A stretch of DNA of 13,274 nucleotides, from the NCBI GenBank assembly GCA_025455595.1, contig JALOMD010000086.1:1-13274 (forward strand), written 5' to 3'. How positions within the stretch are numbered: position 1 is the stretch's first letter; every line of letters starts with the position of its first letter. Position numbers and translations under genes: made by a program. The notes beneath the pieces were generated by a model that was not told the origin of the DNA, did no database searches, and was given only the letters and a program-made list of their open reading frames with translations. Below, in pieces: positions 1-6,442 of the stretch. The DNA is from Cytophagales bacterium. GTDB lineage: Bacteria; Bacteroidota; Bacteroidia; Cytophagales; 172606-1.

Positions 1-1157
1 TGCCAACCTCCCCTACCCTGCCGTCCAAGCTGCCGCACGTGGGCACCACGGTTTTCACCGTCATGTCGCGGCTGGCACAGGAACACAACGCCGTCAATCT
101 GGGGCAGGGTTTCCCCGATTTTCCGTGTTCGGACGAACTGGTTGAACTGGTGGCCCAAGCCATGCGCGACGGCCACAACCAGTACGCCCCCATGCCGGGC
201 CTGATGAGCCTGCGCGAAGCCATTGCCGAAAAAACCGAACGGCTTTACGGCCACGCTCCCGACCCGGAAAGCGAAATCACCGTCACGTCGGGTGGAACCG
301 AGGCGTTGTACGCGGCCATCAGTGCCGTGGTACGCCCCGGCGACGAAGTGATTGTGCTGGAGCCGTGTTACGACAGCTACCTGCCCGCCATTGAACTCAA
401 CGGCGGCGTGCCGGTGTGCGTGCCGCTGCGTTCTACAGACTTTTCGATTGATTTCGACCTGTTGCGGGCGGCCTTTACGCCGCGCACCAAAGCGTTGATA
501 ATCAACACGCCGCACAATCCGACGGGCACGGTGCTGAGGCAAGCCGACATGAACCAACTGGCCGCCTTGCTGCGTGACACCGATGCGTTCCTGATCAGCG
601 ACGAGGTCTATGAACACATCGTTTTCGACGGCGAGGCGCACCAAAGCGTGCTGCGGCACCCGGCCCTGCGCGAACGCAGTTTCGTGGTGTCGTCGTTCGG
701 CAAGACTTATCACGTCACGGGCTGGAAGTTAGGCTATTGCGTGGCTCCGAAGGCATTGACCGTTGAGTTTCGGAAAGTCCACCAATACCTCACGTTCTCG
801 TCGTTCACGCCGCTGCAAGTGGCCTTGGCCGCGTACCTGCGCAACACCGACGCGTACGAGTCTCTACCGACATTTTATCAGCAAAAACGCGATTATTTCA
901 CAGACCTGATGCAAGACACCCCGTTCCGATTGCGGCCTTGTGCGGGCAGTTATTTCGTGCTGGCCGAATACGGCCACCTGACTGATGAAAACGACTACGA
1001 TTGCGCCATCCGCCTGACCAAAGAAATCGGTGTGGCAGCAGTACCGTTGTCTGTATTCTACAGAGAAAAGACAGACAACAAACTGCTGCGCTTCTGTTTT
1101 GCCAAGCGAGAAGAAACGCTGCAAGAAGCGGTAGAGCGGCTGGCAAAAAGCCTGTAG
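1..1157 (+). CDS. Methionine/glutamine aminotransferase (class I/II, YbdL-like), 5' end cut by one base
   Basis: PLP-dependent fold-type I aminotransferase acting in the cytoplasm. The protein follows E. coli YbdL closely from end to end: LGQGFPDF near the N-terminus, NQYAPMPG, the PLP-phosphate loop TSGGTEALYAA, the NTPHNPTG loop, SDEVYEH with the cofactor-binding aspartate, SSFGKTYHVTGWKLGY carrying the Schiff-base lysine, and a C-terminal RFCFAK. The frame is open to the left edge, reading PTSPTLPSKLPHVGTT, and the window opens with 'tg' exactly where an ATG would sit. The start codon therefore probably lacks only its first base, giving a protein of about 385 residues with the lysine at 235. 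A shorter GTG start at 39 is possible, but the family usually has these extra residues. YbdL relatives use methionine or glutamine with keto acids such as ketomethylthiobutyrate. The omega-amidase gene 387 bp downstream fits that role. Exact substrate preference is inferred. Confidence 0.93.
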   Translation, partial: PTSPTLPSKLPHVGTTVFTVMSRLAQEHNAVNLGQGFPDFPCSDELVELVAQAMRDGHNQYAPMPGLMSLREAIAEKTERLYGHAPDPESEITVTSGGTEALYAAISAVVRPGDEVIVLEPCYDSYLPAIELNGGVPVCVPLRSTDFSIDFDLLRAAFTPRTKALIINTPHNPTGTVLRQADMNQLAALLRDTDAFLISDEVYEHIVFDGEAHQSVLRHPALRERSFVVSSFGKTYHVTGWKLGYCVAPKALTVEFRKVHQYLTFSSFTPLQVALAAYLRNTDAYESLPTFYQQKRDYFTDLMQDTPFRLRPCAGSYFVLAEYGHLTDENDYDCAIRLTKEIGVAAVPLSVFYREKTDNKLLRFCFAKREETLQEAVERLAKSL

Positions 1158-1181
1158 CATCACGCCGTGGCGTGATGCTAC
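1154..1181. repeat. Perfect 13-bp hairpin overlapping the aminotransferase stop codon
   Basis: Arms GTAGCATCACGCC (1154-1166) and GGCGTGATGCTAC (1169-1181) are exact reverse complements separated by GT. The TAG stop codon lies inside the left arm. No T-run follows, so it is not a standard intrinsic terminator, although it could stall polymerase or protect the 3' end. It is unrelated in sequence to the main palindrome family of this window. Confidence 0.75.
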
Positions 1182-1401
1182 ATCCGTAGGGTTTCCTAAT
1201 AGCGTTTCGAGCAAAAATTGACCAAAACGGTTATATAGGGGGCATACCTGTCTGCTTGCCACGATTTAGCGTGGTTCGCCCGTACATTCCCACAGCTCGG
1301 CAAAAGTCAATCCGAACTTGTATCGAACAAAGGGCGGGGGCAAGCCCCGCCCCTACATTTCTGTTTTTTCTGTCAATCATGTAAATTCTGATTCTGACAC
1401 T

Positions 1402-1430
1402 GGTGTTTTGAGCAAAAAACACCCAAAACG
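1402..1430. repeat. Degenerate copy of the GCGTTTTGGGCAA palindrome
   Basis: The left arm reads GTGTTTTGAGCAA and the right half ends CCCAAAACG, so the main pairing has mismatches. An alternative 8-bp stem is perfect: GGTGTTTT (1402-1409) with AAAACACC (1416-1423). It abuts the candidate MITE at 1430. Confidence 0.6.
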
Positions 1431-1518
1431 TCGTTAGTTAAAAAAGCTGAAATACTCTACAAAAAACAACAATTTCAAGACGAACACAAATATCGCCGAG
1501 TCTTTTTTTACTAACGAC
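1430..1518. mobile_element. Candidate 89-bp MITE-like segment with near-perfect inverted ends
   Basis: The left end GTCGTTAGTTAAAAAA (from 1430) and the right end TTTTTTTACTAACGAC (to 1518) are reverse complements over GTCGTTAGT plus an A/T run, with about one mismatch. They enclose some 57 bp without coding potential. The left end lies directly against a palindrome copy. I see no convincing target-site duplication and no second copy in this window, so mobility is only inferred. Confidence 0.35.
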
Positions 1519-1544
1519 TAATGGCCAAAGGCTAACACCTCACG

Positions 1545-2408
1545 ATGAACAACCTCCGCGTCACCCTCGTACAGACAGCGTTGCATTGGGAAAACCCCGC
1601 CGCCAACCGTGCCGACTTGGAAGAAAAACTCCGTCCGCTGGCAGGCACCACCGACCTGATTGTACTGCCCGAAATGTTCACCACCGGCTTCACCATGAAC
1701 GCCTCCGCCGTAGCCGAACCCATGAACCTGACCACCTTCAAGTGGCTGAAAATGATGGCCGCCCACACGCAGGCCGTGGTCACGGGCAGCTACGTGGTCA
1801 GTGAAAAGGGCCACTATTACAACCGCCTCGTGTGGATGCGCCCCGACGGCACCTACGAAACCTACGACAAACGCCACCTGTTCCGCATGGCCCGCGAACA
1901 CGAAACCTACACGGGCGGCACGCGGGCCGTTTTCCCCACCATCGGCGAGTGGCGTTTCCTGCCGCTCATCTGCTACGATTTGCGCTTTCCGGTCTGGAGC
2001 CGACAAGCGCCCCCCCAGCCCCAAGCCCCACCCCCGGCCCCTCCCCCAAGGGGAGGAGAGGTAAAAAGCCCCCTCCTTGGGAGGGGGTTGGGGGAGGCCG
2101 CTACCGCCGACTGCTTGCTCTACGTCGCCAACTGGCCGGAGGCGCGGCGGCACCACTGGAACACGTTGCTCACGGCCCGCGCCATTGAGAACTTGGCTTA
2201 CGTCATCGGCGTGAACCGCGTGGGAACGGACGGCAAAAACATCCCCTACAGCGGCGATTCCGTGGCGATTAGTCCGCGCGGCGAACGGATTTTCCACGCC
2301 GAGTACCAAGAAATTATCCAAACCGTGGAATTGGACGGCGAGGCGTTGCGCACTTACCGCGAGCAATTCCCGGCGTATTTGGATGCAGATGCATTCACGA
2401 TTTTGTAA
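1545..2408 (+). CDS. Omega-amidase, carbon-nitrogen hydrolase (YafV/Nit2-like) with an in-frame repeat insertion
   Basis: Cytoplasmic nitrilase-superfamily amidase. All three catalytic residues are visible: E43 in LPEMFTTGF, K109 in YDKRHLFRM and C143 in ICYDLRFPVWSR. After the insertion the usual LYVANWP, LLTARAIEN, GVNRVG and a PAYLDAD-type C-terminus follow. YafV and mammalian Nit2 hydrolyse alpha-ketoglutaramate (or alpha-ketosuccinamate) to the keto acid and ammonia. In E. coli YafV only about eight residues separate WSR from LYVANWP. Here residues 154 to about 190 intervene, including a low-complexity proline stretch and GGEVKSPLLGRGLGE, encoded by the GC-rich repeat at 2007-2101. The frame stays open, so the 287-residue protein is probably made; whether it stays active is unknown. 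The ATG at 1545 gives the normal family N-terminus (VTLVQTALHWE). Confidence 0.9.
   Translation: MNNLRVTLVQTALHWENPAANRADLEEKLRPLAGTTDLIVLPEMFTTGFTMNASAVAEPMNLTTFKWLKMMAAHTQAVVTGSYVVSEKGHYYNRLVWMRPDGTYETYDKRHLFRMAREHETYTGGTRAVFPTIGEWRFLPLICYDLRFPVWSRQAPPQPQAPPPAPPPRGGEVKSPLLGRGLGEAATADCLLYVANWPEARRHHWNTLLTARAIENLAYVIGVNRVGTDGKNIPYSGDSVAISPRGERIFHAEYQEIIQTVELDGEALRTYREQFPAYLDADAFTIL
2007..2101. repeat. GC-rich modular repeat inserted inside the omega-amidase gene
   Basis: About 93 bp of C-tracts and G-tracts with two small palindromic modules: M1 around 2032-2060 (CCCCGGCCCC then TCCCCCAAGGGG) and M2 at 2068-2099 (CCCCCTCCTTGGGAGGGGG then TTGGGGGAGG), joined by GTAAAAA. The stretch 2068-2101 is identical over 34 bases to the reverse complement of 5352-5385. 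It sits in a protein region absent from relatives and keeps the frame. Exact insertion borders cannot be fixed without an empty-site homologue. Confidence 0.8.
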
Positions 2409-2672
2409 TCGGTGCAAAACCGTTTTTTTCATCCAAATATTGTTTTAAAAACTGATGTCACGTAGCGTTTTAGCCGTTTTTTGCCTAAAACAACTTTAGA
2501 AGATCATTTTCTGTAGTGTCTTCTCAATCTCTCCGTGACATTGGTTACAAACATCGTGTGTTGATTCGGCAAAAATTGCTTGAAACGCCTTTGACATCAT
2601 CTTTGTAAACAATCGTTTTGGGCGTTTTTTCTTAAAACCCCGTGCAACACCAACCATAAATCCTGAATCAAA
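2409..2672. other. Intergenic region with three degenerate palindrome copies
   Basis: These 264 bases show no gene. Degenerate relatives of the GCGTTTTGGGCAA palindrome lie at 2465-2492 (TTTTAG pairing with CTAAAA), 2565-2588 (TTCGGCAAAAATTGC then TTGAAACGC) and 2613-2640 (CGTTTTGGGCG with CTTAAAAC, pairing as RNA through G-U). This is the densest cluster of decayed copies in the window. Confidence 0.6.
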
Positions 2673-3014
2673 ATGACCACTTTCCTGTACCGCCCCGTCA
2701 ACCAGAAAGAGTTGGACTTGATTGAACAGTCCGGCTGGACAAAATTCCCGCCGCGACTGCCCGAACAGCCGATTTTCTATCCGGTGCTGAACGAAGAATA
2801 CGCCACCCAAATCTCCAAGGAGTGGAACGTACCCGCTTACGGCACAGGATACGTCACGCGTTTCGCCGTGGACAGCGAATACCTGAACAAATTCGGCGTG
2901 GAAAACGTAGGCGGTGCCATTCACAACGAACTGTGGGTTCCGGCCGAGGAACTGGAAGAATTCAACCGGCACATCGTCGGCAAGATAGAAGTCATTGCCA
3001 AACACGAAAGTTAA
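2673..3014 (+). CDS. Conserved small protein of unknown function (113 aa)
   Basis: I recognise a conserved small-protein type but not a function. The sequence has no signal peptide, membrane segment or cysteine. Notable conserved-looking parts are LYRPVNQKELDLIEQSGW near the N-terminus, FPPRLPEQPIFYPVLNEEYA around residues 25-45, and ELWVPAEELEEFNRHIVGKI at the C-terminus. From memory, similar short proteins in databases carry the label 'ADP-ribosylation/crystallin J1'; nothing I see here supports an ADP-ribosyl hydrolase, which would be much longer. Codon use matches the neighbours and the ORF is clean, so it is very likely a real cytoplasmic protein. It has its own spacer on both sides, with a perfect palindrome 33 bp after the stop codon. 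Confidence 0.82.
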   Translation: MTTFLYRPVNQKELDLIEQSGWTKFPPRLPEQPIFYPVLNEEYATQISKEWNVPAYGTGYVTRFAVDSEYLNKFGVENVGGAIHNELWVPAEELEEFNRHIVGKIEVIAKHES

Positions 3015-3047
3015 GCCGGAACGCAGCATTCGGCGGTGCTTTTACGT

Positions 3048-3076
3048 GCGTTTTGGGCAAAAATTGCCCAAAACGC
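3048..3076. repeat. Perfect copy of the dispersed 29-bp palindrome
   Basis: Arms GCGTTTTGGGCAA (3048-3060) and TTGCCCAAAACGC (3064-3076) are exact reverse complements around a central AAA. I use this copy as the family reference. It lies 33 bp downstream of the 113-residue protein gene and upstream of the gltX promoter. No T-run follows. Confidence 0.9.
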
Positions 3077-3101
3077 CTGCCGCCCTTCCTTCCCATTGCC
3101 G

Positions 3102-3132
3102 TTGCTGGTCAGCTTTTTGTAGCGTAGCTTTG
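3102..3132 (+). promoter_or_regulatory. Probable Bacteroidota-type promoter of gltX
   Basis: TAGCTTTG at 3125-3132 matches the Bacteroidota -7 consensus TAnnTTTG, and TTG at 3102-3104 lies 20 bp upstream, where the -33 element is expected. Transcription would begin near 3138-3140, leaving a leader of about 40 bases before the gltX ATG at 3181. Motif-based prediction only. Confidence 0.5.
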
Positions 3133-3180
3133 TCGCGTTTCCGACACATTCATTCGGAATTCACTCATTCAATCATTGAC

Positions 3181-4740
3181 ATGGAAATTAGAGTTCGTTT
3201 CGCACCCAGTCCTACGGGCGGCCTGCACATTGGCGGTGTTCGCACGGCGTTGTACAACTACTTGTTTGCCAAGAAGATGGGCGGAAAAATGCTGCTGCGC
3301 ATCGAAGACACCGATCAAAAACGCTTCGTGCCCGGAGCCGAGGAATACATCATCGAGTCGCTGAAATGGGTGGGCATCCAGATTGACGAAGGCCAAGGCG
3401 TGGGCGGGCCGCACGCCCCTTACCGGCAGTCGGAACGGCGGGAGATTTACCAGCAATACGCGCAGCAACTGCTTGATGCGGGCCACGCTTACTACGCCTT
3501 CGACACCGAGGACGAAATCGAGGCCATGCGCCAACGGCTGCAGGCCGCCGGTGCGGCCAACACGTCGTACAACGCCCTGACCCGCACGCAGATGCGCAAC
3601 TCGCTGACCCTCGGTGCCGACGAAACCAAACGCCTGATGGATGCCGGAACGCCCTACGTGGTGCGGGCCAAAATACCGTTGAAAGAAGAAATCCGCTTCA
3701 AAGACTTGATTCGCGACTGGCAGGTGGTGCACGCCAACACGCTCGACGACAAGGTGTTGATGAAGTCGGACGGGTTGCCGACCTACCATTTGGCCAACAT
3801 CGTGGACGACCACCTGATGCAAATCACCCACGTGATTCGCGGCGAGGAATGGCTGCCGTCGGCTCCGCTGCACGTGTTGCTGTACAAGTTTTTCGGCTGG
3901 CAAGCCCCGCAGTTTGCGCATTTGCCGCTGATTCTGAAACCCGATTTGCTGGACGAAAAAGGAAACGTAATCGAAGTTCGCCACGGCAAACTCAGCAAAC
4001 GCGATGCCGACGAAATGAATTTCCCGATTTTCCCGCTGACTTGGAACGGCACCAACGACAACGACGAGGACATCACTTCTGTAGGCTACCGGGAAGCTGG
4101 TTATTACACTGACGCGTTGATTAATTTCCTGGCTCTGTTGGGCTGGAACGACGGTTCGGACAAGGAGTTTTTCACGGTGGACGAACTGGTTCAGTCGTTT
4201 TCGCTGGAACGTGTCCACAAGGCAGGCTCCAAGTTCGACATCCGCAAGGCAAAGTGGTTCAACCAGCATTATTTGCGGGCCAAATCCGACACAGAACTGG
4301 CCGCCGGGGTGGTTGAGGCATTGAAGCGACAAAATATTGCCTGCACAACCGAGAAAGCGGAAAAAATCGTCCGCCTGATGAAAGAGCGGGTTACTTTCCC
4401 GCAGGAAATCCATGAACAGACGATGTTTCTGTTCGCCGCGTCGGAAACTTATGACGCAACGGCCGTACAGACCAAATGGAACGCCGAAGCCGCCGGATTG
4501 CTGTCGAATTTCAAAGATGAACTGACGACGCTAACTGATTTCAACGCCGAAGCCGCCAAACACACGCTGCACGTTGTATTGGAAAAAGCCGGCGTGAAAA
4601 TAGGCAAAGTGATGCCCGCCCTCCGGCTGGCCCTGACCGGTGCCGCCAACGGCCCCGACCTGATGCAAATCATGGACATCTTGGGCCGCGACGAAACCCA
4701 AAACCGAATCGCCCTTGCGCTGGGAAAGCTCGGACGATGA
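3181..4740 (+). CDS. gltX: Glutamate--tRNA ligase
   Basis: Class I aminoacyl-tRNA synthetase that charges tRNA-Glu with glutamate in the cytoplasm. The N-terminus VRFAPSPTGGLHIGGVRTALYN contains the HIGH-type motif HIGG at residues 16-19, and KLSKR at 270-274 is the KMSKS loop. Between them lie RIEDTD, the YVVRAKIP region, KSDGLPTYHLANIVDDHLM and THVIRGEEWLPSAPLHVLLY, all diagnostic of GluRS. The segment after the KMSKS loop (FPLTWNGTNDNDEDITSVGYREAGY) is an insertion I associate with Bacteroidota GltX. A C-terminal anticodon-binding domain ends with ALRLALTGAANGPDL. The frame extends upstream to 2995, but the ATG at 3181 gives the canonical start and follows a good promoter. The product is 519 residues, a normal length. 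It appears monocistronic. Confidence 0.97.
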   Translation: MEIRVRFAPSPTGGLHIGGVRTALYNYLFAKKMGGKMLLRIEDTDQKRFVPGAEEYIIESLKWVGIQIDEGQGVGGPHAPYRQSERREIYQQYAQQLLDAGHAYYAFDTEDEIEAMRQRLQAAGAANTSYNALTRTQMRNSLTLGADETKRLMDAGTPYVVRAKIPLKEEIRFKDLIRDWQVVHANTLDDKVLMKSDGLPTYHLANIVDDHLMQITHVIRGEEWLPSAPLHVLLYKFFGWQAPQFAHLPLILKPDLLDEKGNVIEVRHGKLSKRDADEMNFPIFPLTWNGTNDNDEDITSVGYREAGYYTDALINFLALLGWNDGSDKEFFTVDELVQSFSLERVHKAGSKFDIRKAKWFNQHYLRAKSDTELAAGVVEALKRQNIACTTEKAEKIVRLMKERVTFPQEIHEQTMFLFAASETYDATAVQTKWNAEAAGLLSNFKDELTTLTDFNAEAAKHTLHVVLEKAGVKIGKVMPALRLALTGAANGPDLMQIMDILGRDETQNRIALALGKLGR

Positions 4741-4781
4741 ATTCTATTTTGAATGAAGGAATGACAGAATGAATGAATAGC

Positions 4782-4810
4782 GTCCCGGCAGGTCGGGATT
4801 GCTCAAAACG
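4782..4810 (+). repeat. TCCCG hairpin fused to a half palindrome (copy 1)
   Basis: TCCCG and CGGGA flank a short loop, directly followed by TTGCTCAAAACG, which is the right half of the main palindrome with one change. The same 29-base arrangement recurs at 7375-7403 with four mismatches and no gaps. Confidence 0.65.
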
Positions 4811-4822
4811 TCAAACACCACC

Positions 4823-4855
4823 ACCTTTGGCAAAGCTTTGAGCTTTGCCAAAGGT
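4823..4855. repeat. Perfect 15-bp stem of the CTTTGGCAAAG family (copy 1)
   Basis: Arms ACCTTTGGCAAAGCT (4823-4837) and AGCTTTGCCAAAGGT (4841-4855) pair perfectly around a TTG loop. A related hairpin lies at 11403-11435. No T-run follows it, so a terminator role is not supported. Confidence 0.8.
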
Positions 4856-4867
4856 CGAATTTCGGGG

Positions 4868-4919
4868 GCGTTTTGGGCAAAAATTGACAAATCCCGCAAT
4901 TGGCGGGAACGCCCAAAAC
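4868..4919. repeat. Main palindrome copy interrupted by a nested TCCCG hairpin
   Basis: The left arm and centre (GCGTTTTGGGCAAAAATTG, 4868-4886) are intact. The right arm resumes at 4911 as GCCCAAAAC. Between them sit 24 bases (4887-4910) containing the hairpin TCCCGC/GCGGGA. It looks like an insertion of one small repeat into another. Confidence 0.7.
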
Positions 4920-5029
4920 ATCCGGCAACAGACCTGACCGACAGGCACAGGATTTTGGCGTTTCGTCTGTCTGTTCACAGAATTCCAATAAAATCACAAT
5001 TGTCAAATTCTCTTCCTGACAGTGAAAAG

Positions 5030-5050
5030 GCGTTTTAAGCAAAAAACGTC
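5030..5050. repeat. Degenerate palindrome copy
   Basis: GCGTTTTAAGC followed by AAAAAACGTC resembles the left arm and the outer right arm of the main palindrome with several bases missing. It precedes AATTC-rich filler upstream of the 60-residue protein gene. Confidence 0.45.
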
Positions 5051-5167
5051 AAATTCAGCCCCCGCCGAGTGCGTGGCAAGAATCGGTGGAAACATCCAGA
5101 ACAGCATCTGTACAGACAATTGAATATCTCGAACATTTTTAATTCCGAATTCTAAATTCAAAAAATC

Positions 5168-5350
5168 ATGGCTAAGAAAAAAGATAATCCTGACGACAAG
5201 CCCCGCGTTCACCCCGAACTCGACGGCTTGGAACTGACCGTCAATACGTTCGGCGAAATCACCGCCAACTATGACATTGACAAAATCAACGAGTTTCTCA
5301 ACCGCAAGGTTGACGACAAAAAGCTCCGCAACCGCAAGGACAAAAAGTGA
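5168..5350 (+). CDS. Small conserved protein of unknown function (60 aa)
   Basis: A lysine- and aspartate-rich cytoplasmic protein beginning MAKKKDNPDDKP and ending in a basic RKDKK tail. The centre, LDGLELTVNTFGEITANYDID followed by KINEFLNRKVDDKKL, looks folded (a short beta hairpin then a helix) and matches a type of small conserved protein I associate with Cytophagales and relatives. No motif points to a function. Codon use is like that of the neighbouring genes. It may be transcribed alone or with the AIM24-like gene, but 232 bp of repeat-rich DNA separate them. The stop codon at 5348-5350 lies directly against a GC-rich repeat block. Confidence 0.75.
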   Translation: MAKKKDNPDDKPRVHPELDGLELTVNTFGEITANYDIDKINEFLNRKVDDKKLRNRKDKK

Positions 5351-5351
5351 G

Positions 5352-5460
5352 GCGGCCTCCCCCAACCCCCTCCCAAGGAGGGGGCGACCCCATCCCCGGC
5401 CCTTCCCCCAAGGGGGGAGGGAGTAAATCTCCTCCCCCTTGGGGGAGGTTGGGTGGGGGC
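5352..5460. repeat. GC-rich modular repeat block
   Basis: The block starts one base after the preceding gene's stop codon and has three palindromic modules: M2 in inverted orientation at 5352-5385 (identical over 34 bases to the reverse complement of 2068-2101), M1 at 5394-5421 (CCCCGGCCC then TTCCCCCAAGGGGGG), and an M2 variant at 5431-5460. M1 and the last module are joined by an A-rich AGTAAATCT linker, matching the order in the omega-amidase insertion. Confidence 0.85.
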
Positions 5461-5462
5461 TT

Positions 5463-5489
5463 CGTTTTGGGCAAATATTGCCCAAAACG
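5463..5489. repeat. Near-perfect copy of the main palindrome
   Basis: Arms CGTTTTGGGCAA (5463-5474) and TTGCCCAAAACG (5478-5489) are exact complements around ATA. Only the outermost base pair differs from the reference copy. It follows the GC-rich block within three bases, and the GAATTGGCTTCGCCGAA filler repeat starts just downstream near 5496. Confidence 0.88.
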
Positions 5490-5555
5490 CATTCTGAATT
5501 GGCTTCGCCGAACTGACGTTTCACAATTCTGAATTCTAAATTAAATTCGTACTTC

Positions 5556-5579
5556 GTAAATCGTACTTCGTACTTCAAA
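5556..5579 (+). repeat. Dispersed 24-bp repeat GTAAATCGTA... (copy 1)
   Basis: The 24 bases match the reverse complement of 12101-12124 with two mismatches. It ends three bases before the ATG of the AIM24-like gene and is preceded by AATTC-rich filler. The core is a repeated CGTACTTC. Confidence 0.6.
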
Positions 5580-5582
5580 ACC

Positions 5583-6365
5583 ATGCGTTCCCACGAAATT
5601 GACTACAAAATCATCGGCGAAGACATCCAAATCGTCGAGATTGACCTTGACCCGAACGAAACCGTCATCGCCGAAGCCGGTGCCATGATTTACATGCACG
5701 ACGGCATGGCTTTCGAGACCAAGATGGGCGACGGCTCGGCCCCGAACAGCGGCTTCATGGGCATGCTCAAGAAAGTCGGCTCGCGGCTGCTCACCGGCGA
5801 GTCGCTGTTCATGACACACTTCACCAACCGGGGCGCGGCCCGCACCCAAGTGGCGTTTGCGGCCCCCTACCCCGGCACCGTGCTGCCCATTGACTTGGGC
5901 AAAATCCCCGGAAACACGCTGATTACACAGAAAGACAGCTTTTTGTGCGCCGCGCTGGGCACCAGCCTTTCCATTCATTTCAACCGCAAAATCGGCTCCG
6001 GCATTTTCGGCGGCGAGGGGTTCATCCTACAAAAAATGCAGGGCGACGGGCTGGCGTTCATCCACGCGGGCGGCGTGGTGATTGAGAAACAACTGCGCAA
6101 CGAAACCCTGCGCGTGGACACCGGCTGCGTGGTGGCCTTCGAGCCGGGCATTGACTTCGACATCCAGCAAGCGGGCGGGCTGCGTTCGATGATGTTCGGC
6201 GGCGAAGGGCTTTTTCTGGCCACGCTGCGCGGCACGGGCCGGGTGTGGCTACAGTCCATGCCGATATCGAAGTTGGTGGAGGCATTGGCTCCGTACGGCC
6301 GCAACAGCAGCAAGGAAAGCGGCTCGGTGCTGGGCGGCCTCGGCAATCTGCTGGACGGAGACTGA
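5583..6365 (+). CDS. AIM24/TIGR00266 family protein
   Basis: A 260-residue protein of the DUF124/AIM24 family (TIGR00266). The N-terminus [31 protein letters not shown] carries the typical 'AEAGAMIYM' segment, followed by the glycine-rich linker [32 protein letters not shown]. Later hallmarks are [39 protein letters not shown], the [17 protein letters not shown] motif and the [14 protein letters not shown] repeat. The family forms compact beta-rich assemblies; its biochemical role in bacteria is not settled, and the yeast namesake is mitochondrial. There is no signal peptide. The C-terminal [21 protein letters not shown] is a flexible glycine/serine tail. A perfect palindrome lies 37 bp after the stop. 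Confidence 0.92.
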   Translation: MRSHEIDYKIIGEDIQIVEIDLDPNETVIAEAGAMIYMHDGMAFETKMGDGSAPNSGFMGMLKKVGSRLLTGESLFMTHFTNRGAARTQVAFAAPYPGTVLPIDLGKIPGNTLITQKDSFLCAALGTSLSIHFNRKIGSGIFGGEGFILQKMQGDGLAFIHAGGVVIEKQLRNETLRVDTGCVVAFEPGIDFDIQQAGGLRSMMFGGEGLFLATLRGTGRVWLQSMPISKLVEALAPYGRNSSKESGSVLGGLGNLLDGD

Positions 6366-6402
6366 GATTAATTCAGAATGTAGAATTATGAATTCAGAAT
6401 GG

Positions 6403-6431
6403 GCGTTTTGGGCAAAAATTGCCCAAAACGC
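6403..6431. repeat. Perfect copy of the main palindrome
   Basis: Same 29 bases as the copy at 3048-3076, including the central AAA. It lies 37 bp downstream of the AIM24-like gene, after GAATTC-rich filler (6369-6400). Confidence 0.9.
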
Positions 6432-6442
6432 CGTCTGTTTTT

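Larger units (their letters stand above)
1158..1544. other. Repeat-rich intergenic region between aminotransferase and omega-amidase
   Basis: I see no credible gene in these 387 bases. The region holds a degenerate copy of the GCGTTTTGGGCAA palindrome at 1202-1229, a small hairpin CCACG/CGTGG at 1259-1274, a GC hairpin GGGCGGGG/CCCCGCCC at 1332-1352 followed by CCTACATTT, a second degenerate palindrome at 1402-1430, and an A/T-rich segment with inverted ends at 1430-1518. The GC hairpin resembles the 'GTAGGGGCGGGG...' type of dispersed repeat seen in many bacterial genomes; read in reverse it yields the familiar spurious peptide VGAGLAPA. Confidence 0.7.
4741..5167. other. Repeat-packed intergenic region after gltX
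   Basis: These 427 bases contain no credible gene; the short overlapping ORFs on both strands are made of repeat sequence. In order: GAATGA repeats at 4750-4778; a TCCCG/CGGGA hairpin fused to a half palindrome at 4782-4810; a 15-bp stem at 4823-4855; a palindrome copy with a nested hairpin at 4868-4919; CACAATTGTCA at 4995-5005, which recurs at 6596 and 6642; a degenerate palindrome at 5030-5050; and AATTC-rich filler up to the start of the next gene. Confidence 0.7.

Noticed and set aside
1231..1422. A 63-codon minus-strand ORF
   Set aside because: Contains VGAGLAPA, the typical translation of a dispersed GC-rich hairpin repeat; no other support.
3048..3076. The main palindrome as an intrinsic terminator
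   Set aside because: Copies lack a following T-run and also occur in the divergent gap at 11263-11607, where no transcript should end.
2995..3180. An upstream extension of gltX by 62 codons
   Set aside because: It would overlap the preceding gene and read through a palindrome and the promoter; the ATG at 3181 gives the normal N-terminus.
3169..4413. A 414-codon minus-strand ORF opposite gltX
   Set aside because: Antisense shadow of gltX, which has all synthetase motifs.
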